Source: Algoriphagus aestuarii
GTDB lineage: Bacteria > Bacteroidota > Bacteroidia > Cytophagales > Cyclobacteriaceae
Assembly: GCA_017051695.1 (NCBI GenBank)
Contig: JAFIDK010000006.1
Location: 248,001 to 312,000, forward strand
Length of the DNA stretch: 64,000 bases
Reading direction: 5' to 3'
The position numbers and the translations under genes were made by a program. Below the pieces are notes generated by a model that had not been told where the DNA came from, did no database searches, and saw only the letters and a list, made by a program, of their open reading frames with translations. Below are positions 25,961 through 34,947 of this stretch, piece after piece (position 1 is the first letter of the stretch; each line of letters starts with the position of its first letter).

Positions 25961-26448
25961 CCTCTTTCCTTTAAAGCGATCATTTTTTCTCTAATCTTGG
26001 TTCGTGCTCTATGCAGATTCACTTTTACCTGCTCCAGGCTTATTTCCAAATATTCCGCAATCTCCTCATAGCTCATTCCTTCTACTTCTCTTAATTGAAA
26101 GATCTCCTGTTGTTTCAATGGGAGATCCTTAAGGAGAACCATCACTTTTCTTACAGAATCATTTGTTTCTTCACTAACCGGTTCTGAAGCTTGGATTTCC
26201 TCTAAACCATCTAATCCATCCAGCCTTTTTGATGCTCGAAAATGCATCAACACTTCATTTTTCAGACTTTTGACCAGCCAACCGGATAAATTGGGGTGCT
26301 GGACCAATTCTGTTTCTCTTTGAAAAGATTTTTCGAAAACATTCTGTACAATATCTTCTGCCATTGCCCTGTCTTTCACCCAGAGGTACACCAATCGGTA
26401 TAGCTTCGATCTTTTCGGCCAGATATGTGTTTCAAAAAATGACTTCAT
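25957..26448 (-). CDS. ECF RNA polymerase sigma factor
   Basis: A 163-residue sigma-70 family factor with regions 2 and 4 only. Region 2 appears as LYRLVYLWVKDRAMAEDIVQNVFEKSF and region 4 as LPLKQQEIFQLREVEGMSYEEIAEYLEISLEQVKVNLHRAR. The frame is open to 26505, but ATG 26448 (MKSFFETHIWPKRSKLYRLV) is the likely start because the upstream 19 residues are not family-like. It heads an operon with the anti-sigma-like protein and two DUF4252 proteins, probably a stress or envelope regulon. Confidence 0.88.
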   Translation of the reverse strand: MKSFFETHIWPKRSKLYRLVYLWVKDRAMAEDIVQNVFEKSFQRETELVQHPNLSGWLVKSLKNEVLMHFRASKRLDGLDGLEEIQASEPVSEETNDSVRKVMVLLKDLPLKQQEIFQLREVEGMSYEEIAEYLEISLEQVKVNLHRARTKIREKMIALKERG

Positions 26449-26686
26449 TTTAATAGGTGATGCATCTACAGTTAAAATGTTACAGTTTGCTGAAAAAAAA
26501 ATCAAAATTCTTCAGAAACTGTTGATTTCTAAGAGAGTTATCACTCAATACTCCTCGGAAAAGAAAGGAATATCACAAATTGATGATTTTATTTCAAAAG
26601 AAATTTAGTATGCATGCAGAGTATTTATTACTTTGCATCAGTCAAAAAGCAACAGAAATGAGGACTGAATCGGCAAATAAAGACAT

Positions 26687-26713
26687 AAAAAAAGCCCCAT
26701 CTTACGACGGGGC
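26687..26713 (-). terminator. Terminator of tRNA-Phe
   Basis: AGCCCC pairs with GGGGCT, followed by seven Ts on the minus strand, immediately after the encoded CCA end. Confidence 0.85.
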
Positions 26714-26789
26714 TGGTGGTGATGAGTGGATTCGAACCACCGACTCACGGATTTTCAGTCCGATGCTCTACCAACTGAGCTACATCACC
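26714..26789 (-). tRNA. tRNA-Phe (GAA)
   Basis: A 76-base tRNA on the minus strand including an encoded CCA end. Acceptor stem GGTGATG/CATCACC, D-arm with AGCTCAGTTGGTAGAGC, anticodon loop CTGAAAA giving GAA, T-arm with GTTCGAATC. It has its own promoter and terminator. Confidence 0.97.
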
Positions 26790-26805
26790 TTCTTGTAAAG
26801 TGATG

Positions 26806-26836
26806 CAAAGGTAGGTATTTGAATATTTGATGCAAA
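26806..26836 (-). promoter_or_regulatory. Promoter of tRNA-Phe
   Basis: TTTG (26833-26836), 19 bases, TACCTTTG (26806-26813) on the minus strand: a perfect Bacteroidota promoter, ending 17 bases before the tRNA. It has the same boxes as the promoter at 24052. Confidence 0.82.
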
Positions 26837-26892
26837 TCATTTGAGAAAAAAAATAAAGACAAAAACTAAAGAAAATAGCTAAACTCATCACT

Positions 26893-28227
26893 ATGAGCTT
26901 TTTACCTCAACTTGTATTTCTATTAATTTTCGCCGCTGCGGGCTGGATTATCAGCAAACGTGTAAAATTCCTCAAAAGGAACATCCTTTTGGGTAAGGAT
27001 ACCGAAAGAAATGACCAAGCAGATGCCAGATGGAAGACCATGCTTTTGGTAGCATTCGGACAACAGAAAATGTTCAAGCGATTTATTCCGGCAATCCTCC
27101 ACTTTTTCGTTTATGTAGGATTTATTGTCATCAATCTTGAAGTATTGGAATTTGTCCTAGACGGGATTCTTGGAACACATCGACTTTTTGCACCTTTATT
27201 AGGAGGCCTGTATCTCGCTGCAATGAATTTCTTTGAATTTCTAGCCGTGGCAGTACTTCTTTCATGCGTTGTTTTTCTTATCAGAAGAAACATCATCAAA
27301 GTAGAACGCTTCACCAAGCCAGAAATGAAAGGATGGCCTGCAATGGACGGCAATCTCATTTTGATCATCGAAATCGTTTTGATGATTGCGATTCTGACTA
27401 TGAATGCTACCGACCAAATTTTAGCCGATAGAGGTATTGAGCATTATTTGGCCATCGGTACCTTAGCATTCAGTAGTATGATTCAGCCTCTTTTTGAAGG
27501 AATGTCAGATGGTGCCTTGGTATTTATTGAGCGTTTTGCCTGGTGGTTCCATATTGTAGGTATTTTGGCATTTGCCATTTATGTCACCTACTCCAAACAC
27601 TTGCACATTTTCTTAGCCTTTCCAAATACCTGGTATTCTAATCTGAAACCTAAAGGAGAAATGGCAAACATGCCTGAAGTCACCAATGAGGTAAATATGA
27701 TGCTGGGAATCCCATCCGAGACTCCATCTGATCCACCTGCTGAAATCGGAAGATTCGGAGCCAAAGACATCAATGACCTTTCTTGGGTAAATGTGCTCAA
27801 TGCTTATTCCTGTACAGAATGCGGAAGATGTACTTCAGAATGCCCTGCGAATCTCACAGGTAAAAAGCTTTCTCCACGCAAAATCATGATGGACGTCCGT
27901 GATCGTGCTGAGGAAGTTGGCAAAAGCCTGGATGCAGGCGGAAATGGTCTGGAGGATGGCAAATCTCTGCTGGGCGATTACATCAGCAAAGAAGAACTCA
28001 ATGCCTGCACCAGTTGCAATGCTTGTGTAGAAGCTTGTCCTGTAAACATCGATCCATTATCTATCATCCTTCAGATGAGACGATATGTGGCCATGGAAGA
28101 ATCCGGAACTCCGTCACAATGGAATGCGATGTTTCAAAACATGGAAACAAGCTTTTCTCCTTGGAAATTCAGCCCATCTGACCGATTCAATTGGGCAGAA
28201 AAAGTAAAAGAAGAAGAAATGAAATGA
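26893..28227 (+). CDS. Membrane-anchored 4Fe-4S oxidoreductase
   Basis: A 444-residue protein joining an N-terminal membrane domain (about five segments, 5-245, similar to the nitrate-reductase gamma / HdrE domain) to a cytosolic ferredoxin domain. The two Fe-S motifs are CTECGRCTSECP (about 309) and CTSCNACVEACP (about 376). It resembles the membrane and Fe-S part of heterodisulfide-reductase-like complexes that pass electrons from a flavoprotein such as ETF to quinone. Its partner is the CCG-domain protein 137 bases downstream. The stop codon TGA overlaps the start of a heptanucleotide repeat array. Confidence 0.87.
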   Translation: MSFLPQLVFLLIFAAAGWIISKRVKFLKRNILLGKDTERNDQADARWKTMLLVAFGQQKMFKRFIPAILHFFVYVGFIVINLEVLEFVLDGILGTHRLFAPLLGGLYLAAMNFFEFLAVAVLLSCVVFLIRRNIIKVERFTKPEMKGWPAMDGNLILIIEIVLMIAILTMNATDQILADRGIEHYLAIGTLAFSSMIQPLFEGMSDGALVFIERFAWWFHIVGILAFAIYVTYSKHLHIFLAFPNTWYSNLKPKGEMANMPEVTNEVNMMLGIPSETPSDPPAEIGRFGAKDINDLSWVNVLNAYSCTECGRCTSECPANLTGKKLSPRKIMMDVRDRAEEVGKSLDAGGNGLEDGKSLLGDYISKEELNACTSCNACVEACPVNIDPLSIILQMRRYVAMEESGTPSQWNAMFQNMETSFSPWKFSPSDRFNWAEKVKEEEMK

Positions 28228-28303
28228 TTTCAGATTTCAGATTTCAGATTTCAGATTTCAGATTTCAGATTTCAGATTTCAGATTTCAGATTTCAGATTT
28301 CAG
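28226..28303. repeat. GATTTCA heptanucleotide tandem array
   Basis: About eleven uninterrupted copies of the 7-base unit GATTTCA, starting within the stop codon of the membrane Fe-S gene and ending 61 bases before the CCG-domain gene. Perfect copies point to recent slippage, so the copy number is probably variable between strains. Related decayed units are seen at 39467-39491. Confidence 0.95.
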
Positions 28304-28364
28304 ATAAAGGAACTTGAGTAAAGGCTTCAAGTTTCATTCTAAGTGAAAAAATATATTAAAAAAT

Positions 28365-29156
28365 ATGTCTACCTATAAAGTACCAACCATGGCCGAAATG
28401 GCCGGAAAAGGAGAAACCCCTGAAGTATTGTTTTGGGTGGGATGTGCCGGTTCTTTTGATGAGCGTTACAAAGCCGTCACCCAGGCTTTTGTGAAAATAT
28501 TAAATAAAGTAGGAGTCAGTTTTGCAGTTTTGGGTCCCGAAGAAGCCTGCACAGGAGATCCAGCCCGAAGAGCCGGAAATGAATTTTTATTCCAGATGCA
28601 AGCTGTTGCAAACATTCAGGTAATGAATGGGTACGAGGTCAAAAAAGTCGTTACTGCTTGCCCTCATTGCTTCAATACCATCAAAAACGAATACCCAGCC
28701 TTAGGTGGAAACTACGAAGTCATCCACCACTCGCAGTTTCTTCAGCAACTGATCAATGAAGGCAAAGTGGCTTTGCAAGGAGGTGGAGAATTTAAGGGAA
28801 AAAAAATCACGTTTCATGATTCCTGCTACCTGGGCCGTGCAAACAATGTCTATGAAGCACCCAGAGAGGTCATCAAAGCATTGGATGTGGAACTGGTGGA
28901 AATGAAGCGCTGCAAAACAAAAGGACTCTGCTGCGGAGCTGGAGGAGCCCAGATGTTTAAAGAACCAGAACCCGGCAAAAAAGACATCAACATCGAGCGA
29001 ACAGAAGAAGCTTTGGCCACAGGTGCCCAAGCCATCGCAGTGGGTTGTCCCTTCTGTCTGACGATGATGACGGATGGAGTAAAGAATAAAGAGAAAGAAG
29101 CCGAGGTGAAAGTTTATGACCTGGCAGAGATGATCGCCAAAGATATGGGAATTTGA
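28365..29156 (+). CDS. Fe-S binding CCG-domain protein
   Basis: A 263-residue cytosolic protein of the cysteine-rich (CCG) family. It has two CCG-type modules, each with cysteine groups: ACPHCF (about 109) in the first, and HDSCYLG, CCGAGGA and GCPFC in the second. Such modules bind a noncubane or standard 4Fe-4S cluster in heterodisulfide reductases, LutA and GlpC. It almost certainly forms a complex with the membrane Fe-S protein upstream; electron donor and acceptor are unknown. The ATG is preceded by an AT-rich stretch after the tandem repeat. Confidence 0.88.
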   Translation: MSTYKVPTMAEMAGKGETPEVLFWVGCAGSFDERYKAVTQAFVKILNKVGVSFAVLGPEEACTGDPARRAGNEFLFQMQAVANIQVMNGYEVKKVVTACPHCFNTIKNEYPALGGNYEVIHHSQFLQQLINEGKVALQGGGEFKGKKITFHDSCYLGRANNVYEAPREVIKALDVELVEMKRCKTKGLCCGAGGAQMFKEPEPGKKDINIERTEEALATGAQAIAVGCPFCLTMMTDGVKNKEKEAEVKVYDLAEMIAKDMGI

Positions 29157-29178
29157 TCCATCAAGACTGAATCAATTT

Positions 29179-29212
29179 GACCCTTTTTGCCGTTAGGTAG
29201 AAAGGGTTTTTC
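29179..29212 (+). terminator. Terminator of the Fe-S operon
   Basis: ACCCTTT pairs with AAAGGGT, followed by TTTTTC. Confidence 0.7.
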
Positions 29213-29233
29213 TTTGCCTAATAAAATTGAATT

Positions 29234-29719
29234 ATGTACGTTGATTTTAACAATATGCCAGACTTTTCCAGAGTCTGGGTTTATCAAGCAGACAGAATGC
29301 TCAGCGATCAGGAAGCTTTGGAATTAAAAAACCGCTTAACTGCCTTTTGCGAAGGTTGGAATACACATGGCAACATGATGCCGACTTCCTTTAAATTAAT
29401 CGATAATCAGATTATTCTTTTGGCAGTGGATGAAAGCAGACTTGGCACTAGCGGCTGCTCGATTGATAGTTCTGTCCGAATATTAAGGGAACTGGAAAAC
29501 AAGTTAGGGATCAACCTAACCGATCAAGGGAAAGTGAGTTATAAAAGTGAACATAAAATCCACGTTTCTCCGGCATTAGGCATCAAATCAAAAGTCCTTT
29601 CTGGAGAAATCACCGTAGATACAGAAGTAATCAACCCTTTGATCAAGGTAAAATCAGACTTAAATCAGCTATGGATTCCTGCAAAAACTAGTTGGTTAAA
29701 CAAATTTTTCCCAAATTGA
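29234..29719 (+). CDS. Conserved Bacteroidota protein of unknown function
   Basis: A 161-residue cytosolic protein with no ATPase motif. Its pattern (FSRVWVYQADRMLSDQEA, GWNTHGNMM, SFKLIDNQIILLAVDES, GTSGCSIDSSVRILRELE) matches a family widespread in Bacteroidota that is often labelled 'ABC transporter ATPase' in databases. That label is not supported here: no Walker A, Walker B or signature sequence is present. The two blocks around the middle glycine and cysteine (SGCSID) may be a ligand or redox site. Single gene, function unknown. Confidence 0.75.
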   Translation: MYVDFNNMPDFSRVWVYQADRMLSDQEALELKNRLTAFCEGWNTHGNMMPTSFKLIDNQIILLAVDESRLGTSGCSIDSSVRILRELENKLGINLTDQGKVSYKSEHKIHVSPALGIKSKVLSGEITVDTEVINPLIKVKSDLNQLWIPAKTSWLNKFFPN

Positions 29720-29849
29720 TTAGTAATATTCAGCTTAGAACGATCATCAATAGCCTCTTCAGTTGAAATCGAGCAAGAAAAAAAGTTTAGAAATGACTTT
29801 TTCAAAATGCGAGATTCCGTGTGGCCATAGAAAATCAAATTATACACAC

Positions 29850-31781
29850 ATGAGAAACCATTTTTTGTGGATCACCCTTATTCTCTTACTCAGCCTGAAC
29901 GCTTGCAAAAGCCTTCAGGAAAAGGCCAATGACCAATTTCTTTCCGGTCAATACCAATATGCAATCAATTCATATTCCCAGATATTGGAGGATGACCCGG
30001 ATAATCTAGAGGCAAATCTGGCAGTGGCTGAGAGTTACCGACTCTCCAACAGGATTGAAGAAGCAGGTCCTTATTATGAAAAGTTGGTAGAGGACGACCC
30101 TTCTTTCGAAACGCTATATCGACTCGGGTTGAGCCTAAAAGCCCAGCAAAAAGAGGAAGAAGCGAAGGAAGCTTTTGAAAAAGCAAAAGGATATACCCAA
30201 AACGAAGCATATTTAGCCGAAACCCAAAGACAAATTGAAGCGATTAACCTTGCTTCTGGAATTGATAATTACTTTCCTAACCACGTATTGGTTAATTACA
30301 AGGAACTGAATACTCCAGGAGCAGATTACGCCCCTGTCTCCAGTGAAAACTTTATTTATTTCACATCCGGGAGAAGAGCCTCAGGTCTTTACCCAGCGGA
30401 CGGGTCTCCTTATACAAAGTTGTTCAGAACCAGAGCTGAAGGACTTAGAGTGGATGTAAGTAATGTCCAGACTCTTCCGGAGTTTCAAAATGAGGAGGGG
30501 CTAAATCAAGCTGCCATTGCCATAAGCCCTGATGGAAACACCATCATTTATGCAAGAGGAAATTCCACTTCCCCAAAAGACCTTCCTGAAACAGCATTAT
30601 TTGCATCCTATTTCAGAGGTTCAGGATTCACACAGCCCATTTGGATGCCAGTAAATGAAGAGGAATCTTGGTGGAACTCCACCCCGGCATTTAGCCCGGA
30701 TGGAGAGGAACTCTATTTTGCTTCCAATAGACCGGGTGGATTTGGAGGAATTGACCTGTACAAAGCTACAAGATTGGCTAATGGCGATTTTGGAAATGCA
30801 ATCAACTTAGGTCCGAATGTGAATACTCCGGGGAATGAATTGTTTCCACGACTTACCGCGGATGGAAAATTCTTCTTTTCCTCCGATGGACATCCTGGCT
30901 ATGGAAAATTAGATCTTTTTGTGGCCGAAAAGGATGCTACTGGAAAACAAGTCATCAAAAACCTAGGTGAAAATTTCAATTCCGGCAATGACGATTTTGC
31001 GATTTTCTTTACAGAATACCCGAAGGAAGGTTTTATTTCGTCCAACCGAGAAGGCGGCGAAGGTGACGATGACATCTATTTCTTTGAAGACAAAACCCCT
31101 AAGCCAAAAATCGTCAATGTCCTGCTCAATGTTTACACCAAACAAAGGGTAGCTGGAGAGCCTGACGCGGTGTTAGAGCAAGCTAGGGTTGTACTTTATG
31201 ACTCCGAAAACAAGCAAGAGGGAGGCGATTTCTCCAACACAAATGGTCGGGTGAGATTTACTCTAGAACCTAATGCTGATTTCACTATCATCGCTTCCAA
31301 AACCGGATATTTCTCTAAATCTATCCCTTATACTACCGTGGGAAAAACTCCTAATCCAGAGGATCTGATTCAGGAGGTCACGAATATCACCTTGGATACC
31401 ACCATCGTTTTGGATCAGTTGATTCTGGAGAAATCCATTGTCTTGGAAAACATCTATTACGATTTGGATAAAGCAGATATCCGTCCAGACGCAGCTGTGG
31501 AACTGGATAAATTGGTTCAGATTCTAAAAGACAACCCTTCTATTCGAATCGAATTAAGTTCGCATACAGATGACCGATCTTCTGATCAATACAACCAGGA
31601 TTTGTCACAAAGAAGGGCACAATCCGCTGTGGATTACATCGTTTCCCAAGGCATCAGCGCAGATAGGCTAGTTGCCAAAGGGTATGGAGAAAGTCAGCTG
31701 ATCATCCAAAATGCTCAAACGGAAGAAGAACATCAAGTGAACAGAAGGACGGAATTCAAAGTGATAGAAATCCGGGAATAA
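29850..31781 (+). CDS. porE: PorE-like OmpA-family lipoprotein
   Basis: A 643-residue lipoprotein: MRNHFLWITLILLLSLNAC with lipobox Cys19 sets the start at ATG 29850 although the frame is open from 29763. In order: TPR-like helices (about 20-140), a WD40-like propeller (about 165-430, PD40-type SPDGNTIIYARG and SPDGEELYFASN), a carboxypeptidase-regulatory-like beta domain (about 435-530), and an OmpA peptidoglycan-binding domain (IYYDLDKADIRPDA, SHTDDRSSDQYN, LSQRRAQSAVDYI). This order matches PorE of the type IX secretion system, which links outer-membrane parts to peptidoglycan. Unnamed OmpA/PD40 proteins have the same order, so the symbol is tentative. A terminator follows. Confidence 0.72.
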   Translation: MRNHFLWITLILLLSLNACKSLQEKANDQFLSGQYQYAINSYSQILEDDPDNLEANLAVAESYRLSNRIEEAGPYYEKLVEDDPSFETLYRLGLSLKAQQKEEEAKEAFEKAKGYTQNEAYLAETQRQIEAINLASGIDNYFPNHVLVNYKELNTPGADYAPVSSENFIYFTSGRRASGLYPADGSPYTKLFRTRAEGLRVDVSNVQTLPEFQNEEGLNQAAIAISPDGNTIIYARGNSTSPKDLPETALFASYFRGSGFTQPIWMPVNEEESWWNSTPAFSPDGEELYFASNRPGGFGGIDLYKATRLANGDFGNAINLGPNVNTPGNELFPRLTADGKFFFSSDGHPGYGKLDLFVAEKDATGKQVIKNLGENFNSGNDDFAIFFTEYPKEGFISSNREGGEGDDDIYFFEDKTPKPKIVNVLLNVYTKQRVAGEPDAVLEQARVVLYDSENKQEGGDFSNTNGRVRFTLEPNADFTIIASKTGYFSKSIPYTTVGKTPNPEDLIQEVTNITLDTTIVLDQLILEKSIVLENIYYDLDKADIRPDAAVELDKLVQILKDNPSIRIELSSHTDDRSSDQYNQDLSQRRAQSAVDYIVSQGISADRLVAKGYGESQLIIQNAQTEEEHQVNRRTEFKVIEIRE

Positions 31782-31798
31782 ACCTCCATTCCATAAAT

Positions 31799-31842
31799 AA
31801 AATGGCCTGATTGAAGTAAAAGACTTATCAGGCCATTTTTTA
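31799..31842 (+). terminator. Terminator after the PorE-like gene
   Basis: AAATGGCCTGAT pairs with ATCAGGCCATTT, followed by a T-run. Confidence 0.85.
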
Positions 31843-31889
31843 TGACTTTAACTTTTCCCAAACATTCTCTTGATTTAAGAGGGAATACT

Positions 31890-31897
31890 TAACTTTG
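31890..31897 (+). promoter_or_regulatory. Candidate -7 box for purM
   Basis: TAACTTTG lies five bases before ATG 31903, with CTTG 17 bases upstream, suggesting a leaderless or nearly leaderless mRNA. Confidence 0.4.
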
Positions 31898-31902
31898 CAA
31901 CC

Positions 31903-33066
31903 ATGAACGAGCGATACATGCAGCGCGGAGTTTCCGCCTCCAAAGAAGATGTACATCAGGCCATTTCAAAGCTTGATAAAGGACTCTACCCAAAAGCTTT
32001 CTGTAAAATTGTCGAAGATACGCTCGGAAACGATCCTGAGTTTTGCAATATCATGCACGCAGATGGCGCTGGCACCAAATCTTCCCTTGCTTATGCTTAT
32101 TGGAAAGAGACCGGAGATCTAAGTGTATGGAAAGGCATTGCGCAGGATGCAATCATCATGAATACCGATGATTTGCTCTGCGTGGGTGCGATCAATAACA
32201 TCCTCGTTTCCTCCACTATCGGAAGAAATAAAAACCTGGTACCAGGCGAAGTGATCTCTGCCATCATCGAAGGGACAGAAGAGGTCCTTCAAATGCTTCG
32301 TGACAATGGTGTCAATGCTGTTTTGACTGGAGGAGAAACTGCGGATGTAGGCGACTTGGTTCGTACGATCATTGTGGACAGTACCGTCACTTGCCGCATG
32401 CGAAGAGATGAGGTGATTTCGAATGACCAAATCCAAGCCGGTGATGTGATCGTGGGATTGGCATCCTTTGGTCAGGCCAAATACGAAACTGCCTACAACG
32501 GCGGCATGGGAAGCAATGGCTTGACTTCTGCGCGCCATGATGTGTTCAACAAAGTTTTGAAAACCAAATTCCCAGAGACATTCGACCCTTCTGTTCCTGA
32601 AGAGTTGGTGTACTCAGGAAAATATAATCTGACAGATGCAGCTCCAGGCTCTCCAGTGAATGTTGGAAAATTGGTGCTGTCTCCTACCAGAACCTACGCC
32701 CCGATCATGGTGGACGTCCTGAATTATATGAGATCCAGAATCCATGGTTTGGTTCATTGCAGCGGTGGCGCTCAGACGAAAGTCCTTCATTTTGTAGAGG
32801 ATGTGCATGTCATCAAAGACAATCTATTTGAAACTCCCCCTCTGTTTAAAATCATTCAGGAAGAAAGCGGTACAGATTGGAAAGAAATGTACAAGGTTTT
32901 CAACATGGGTCATCGAATGGAAGTTTACCTGGATGAGCGCTATGCTGAGGAAATCATTGACATCGCAGAATCTTATGGAGTCGAAGCACAGATTATTGGA
33001 AGAGTGGAACCACACGAAGGCAAAAAAGTTACCATCAACAGTCCTTACGGTCTATTTGAATATTAA
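31903..33066 (+). CDS. purM: Phosphoribosylformylglycinamidine cyclo-ligase (AIR synthase)
   Basis: A 387-residue enzyme of de novo purine synthesis that closes FGAM to AIR using ATP. MNERYMQRGVSASKEDVHQAI is the typical start of the Bacteroidota form; DGAGTKSSLAY and GGETADVGDL are the metal and ATP-binding motifs, with a C-terminal AIRS domain (HCSGGAQTKVLHF). It is longer than E. coli PurM (345) by inserts typical of this phylum. The next gene starts six bases after the stop, so they are probably co-transcribed though functionally unrelated. Confidence 0.92.
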   Translation: MNERYMQRGVSASKEDVHQAISKLDKGLYPKAFCKIVEDTLGNDPEFCNIMHADGAGTKSSLAYAYWKETGDLSVWKGIAQDAIIMNTDDLLCVGAINNILVSSTIGRNKNLVPGEVISAIIEGTEEVLQMLRDNGVNAVLTGGETADVGDLVRTIIVDSTVTCRMRRDEVISNDQIQAGDVIVGLASFGQAKYETAYNGGMGSNGLTSARHDVFNKVLKTKFPETFDPSVPEELVYSGKYNLTDAAPGSPVNVGKLVLSPTRTYAPIMVDVLNYMRSRIHGLVHCSGGAQTKVLHFVEDVHVIKDNLFETPPLFKIIQEESGTDWKEMYKVFNMGHRMEVYLDERYAEEIIDIAESYGVEAQIIGRVEPHEGKKVTINSPYGLFEY

Positions 33067-33072
33067 GAGTCA

Positions 33073-34425
33073 ATGACCATCCAAAAATTGGCATATACAT
33101 TAGGGAAAATCCTGCTTGGGGTTTTCCTTTTTGTTTTTTTACTGGGCCTGATCACGCTCACTACCGTAGATCGATCTCCGATTGAGGAGCAGGAATTCTA
33201 TCGTCAAACTTTGGATGAGGCCTCCAAGTTACAACTTCAGGGAACTGAGACTGACACTTGGCTTGTCGGCTGGGGAAAGACAAATATGACTCCGGAGCAT
33301 CCAGTAGAGCTAGTCGGTTATGCTCCCCGGGGCAACTATGAATTTGTCCAGGACAGCAGTTATGTAAAAGCCATCGCTTTAGGAAATGGAAAAACCAATA
33401 TAGCTTGGCTGAATTATGAATTGCTGATCGTGCATCCTCATTTAGCTTTTGAAGTGAAGAAGGCCATTCAGGATCAGAATCTTCCTGTAGATCAGGTTTT
33501 ATTCACAGCTACACATACCCATGCGGGATTGGGGGGATATATGCCGGGCCCATTGGGTGAAATGGCTTTTGGTGGATACAATGAAGAAACTGTTCAGTGG
33601 ATCGTCAATCGATCTGTCAAAGCGTTGACTCAAGCGATTGCCTCTCAGGATACTGCGAAAATCCAATACCGTAAAATCGACGCGGCGGAGTTCGTTGCGA
33701 ATCGTTTTATCAAAGAAGATCCGATAGAGCCTTCTATCCGTCAATTGATTTTTACCAAAAACAACGGGGAAACGGCTACATTTTTTACTTATTCCGCACA
33801 TGCCACCATTTTGAGCTCCAAGTTTATGGGACTCTCGGGTGACTATCCTTTTTACCTGACAAAAGATCTGGAAAATGACTCTTACGATTTCGCCATGTTT
33901 GCTGCAGGAACAGTCGGAAGCCATAGACCTGTCGCAGATGGCAAATCAATCGAGGAAGTTCAGCGATATGCTCAGCAACTGGATTCGATCATGCAGATCA
34001 AAATGACTTTTTATTCCACCATTAACAGGCATCAGATCAAAACAGGATTTCTCCCCATTTCACTGAGAGATCCTCATCTCCGGATCTCTGATAATTTCAG
34101 GCTTCGACCCTGGTTGTTTAATTATTTGCTTGGCGAAACGAATGTTCATTTTGACGTCACCAAACTTGGGAATACCTTGATGATAGCATCCAGTGGAGAA
34201 ATTTCGGGAGTTTTTATGGCAAAATGGGAGGCTCATGCAAAATCCAAAGGACTCAATCTGATCATCACTACTTTTAATGGAGGATACATGGGCTATATCA
34301 CTCCAGACGAGTATTACGATCGTAATTTCCATGAAGTCCGGGAAATGAATTGGTATGGACCAGGAAATGGCCACTACTACGATGAGTTGATTACAAAAAT
34401 CATTGATCGGGCTGCCAACCGATAA
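33073..34425 (+). CDS. Neutral ceramidase N-terminal domain protein
   Basis: A 450-residue protein with one N-terminal membrane segment (about 10-32, GVFLFVFLLGLITL), so it is anchored and faces the periplasm. GWGKTNMTPEHPVELVGYAPRG and TATHTHAGLGGYMPG are the start and zinc-motif regions of the neutral/alkaline ceramidase N-terminal domain. The C-terminal immunoglobulin-like domain of full ceramidases is missing. It could hydrolyse an N-acyl bond in a sphingolipid (Bacteroidota make sphingolipids) or another amide; the substrate is not known. Second gene after purM. Confidence 0.78.
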   Translation: MTIQKLAYTLGKILLGVFLFVFLLGLITLTTVDRSPIEEQEFYRQTLDEASKLQLQGTETDTWLVGWGKTNMTPEHPVELVGYAPRGNYEFVQDSSYVKAIALGNGKTNIAWLNYELLIVHPHLAFEVKKAIQDQNLPVDQVLFTATHTHAGLGGYMPGPLGEMAFGGYNEETVQWIVNRSVKALTQAIASQDTAKIQYRKIDAAEFVANRFIKEDPIEPSIRQLIFTKNNGETATFFTYSAHATILSSKFMGLSGDYPFYLTKDLENDSYDFAMFAAGTVGSHRPVADGKSIEEVQRYAQQLDSIMQIKMTFYSTINRHQIKTGFLPISLRDPHLRISDNFRLRPWLFNYLLGETNVHFDVTKLGNTLMIASSGEISGVFMAKWEAHAKSKGLNLIITTFNGGYMGYITPDEYYDRNFHEVREMNWYGPGNGHYYDELITKIIDRAANR

Positions 34426-34438
34426 TTGGCTTTTTTAT

Positions 34439-34480
34439 CCTGTAGAAGGTTAATTTTGTCCTACAGGTTTATTTCTTTTT
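34439..34480 (+). terminator. Possible weak terminator after the ceramidase-domain gene
   Basis: CCTGTAG pairs with CTACAGG over a 15-base loop, followed by a T-rich tract. The stem is short. Confidence 0.4.
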
Positions 34481-34509
34481 GCCCTAGCTTTGCCCCAAAA
34501 TAAAAGCTT

Positions 34510-34902
34510 ATGAAGCTCTGGAACCAAGATTCATATTTAAAAAGCGTCTGTACATGCTCTTGCCCAAAATGCCATCAAGGAAGCATGTTTCAAAAAATGG
34601 ATCTGAAAAAACCATCCAGCTTTTTTGAAATGAAACCTAGATGTGAGAATTGCCAGCAGTCTTTCGAGCCCGAACCCGGATATTATTTCGGTGCGATGTT
34701 TATCAGCTATGCCTTAAATACCGCTTTGTTCATTTCTGTTTGGCTAGGATTGGAGATTTTGTATCCGGAATACTCCTTAAGCCTTCTGTTAACGCTGATC
34801 GTGATAGCCGCCATCCTACTGCTACCCTTTTTCTTCAGGGTCAGTAGATCAGCTTGGATAGCCATATTTATTCCTTACCAAGCCGCTAAAAAGTCAACCT
34901 GA
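34510..34902 (+). CDS. DUF983 zinc-ribbon membrane protein
   Basis: A 130-residue protein: a zinc-ribbon-like head with CTCSCPKCHQGSMF and RCENCQQSFEPEPGYYFGAMFISY, then two membrane segments (about 70-115). This is the DUF983 family layout. Function unknown; some members are near cytochrome oxidase genes, but here the neighbours do not help. TAGCTTTG at 34485-34492 is a candidate -7 box just upstream. Confidence 0.85.
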   Translation: MKLWNQDSYLKSVCTCSCPKCHQGSMFQKMDLKKPSSFFEMKPRCENCQQSFEPEPGYYFGAMFISYALNTALFISVWLGLEILYPEYSLSLLLTLIVIAAILLLPFFFRVSRSAWIAIFIPYQAAKKST

Positions 34903-34947
34903 TTGCCTTGAATAAGGTTTTCCGGGGGATTTTTTTGAAATTCACGC

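Noticed and set aside
28226-28303. Repeat array taken as a CRISPR
   Set aside because: Units are seven bases with no spacers; it is a simple tandem repeat.
26893-29156. The two Fe-S genes as one frameshifted gene
   Set aside because: Each has complete domains, start and stop, and they are separated by the repeat; heterodisulfide-reductase-like parts are normally separate.
29234-29719. ABC transporter ATPase
   Set aside because: No Walker A, Walker B or signature motif; the common database label is not supported.
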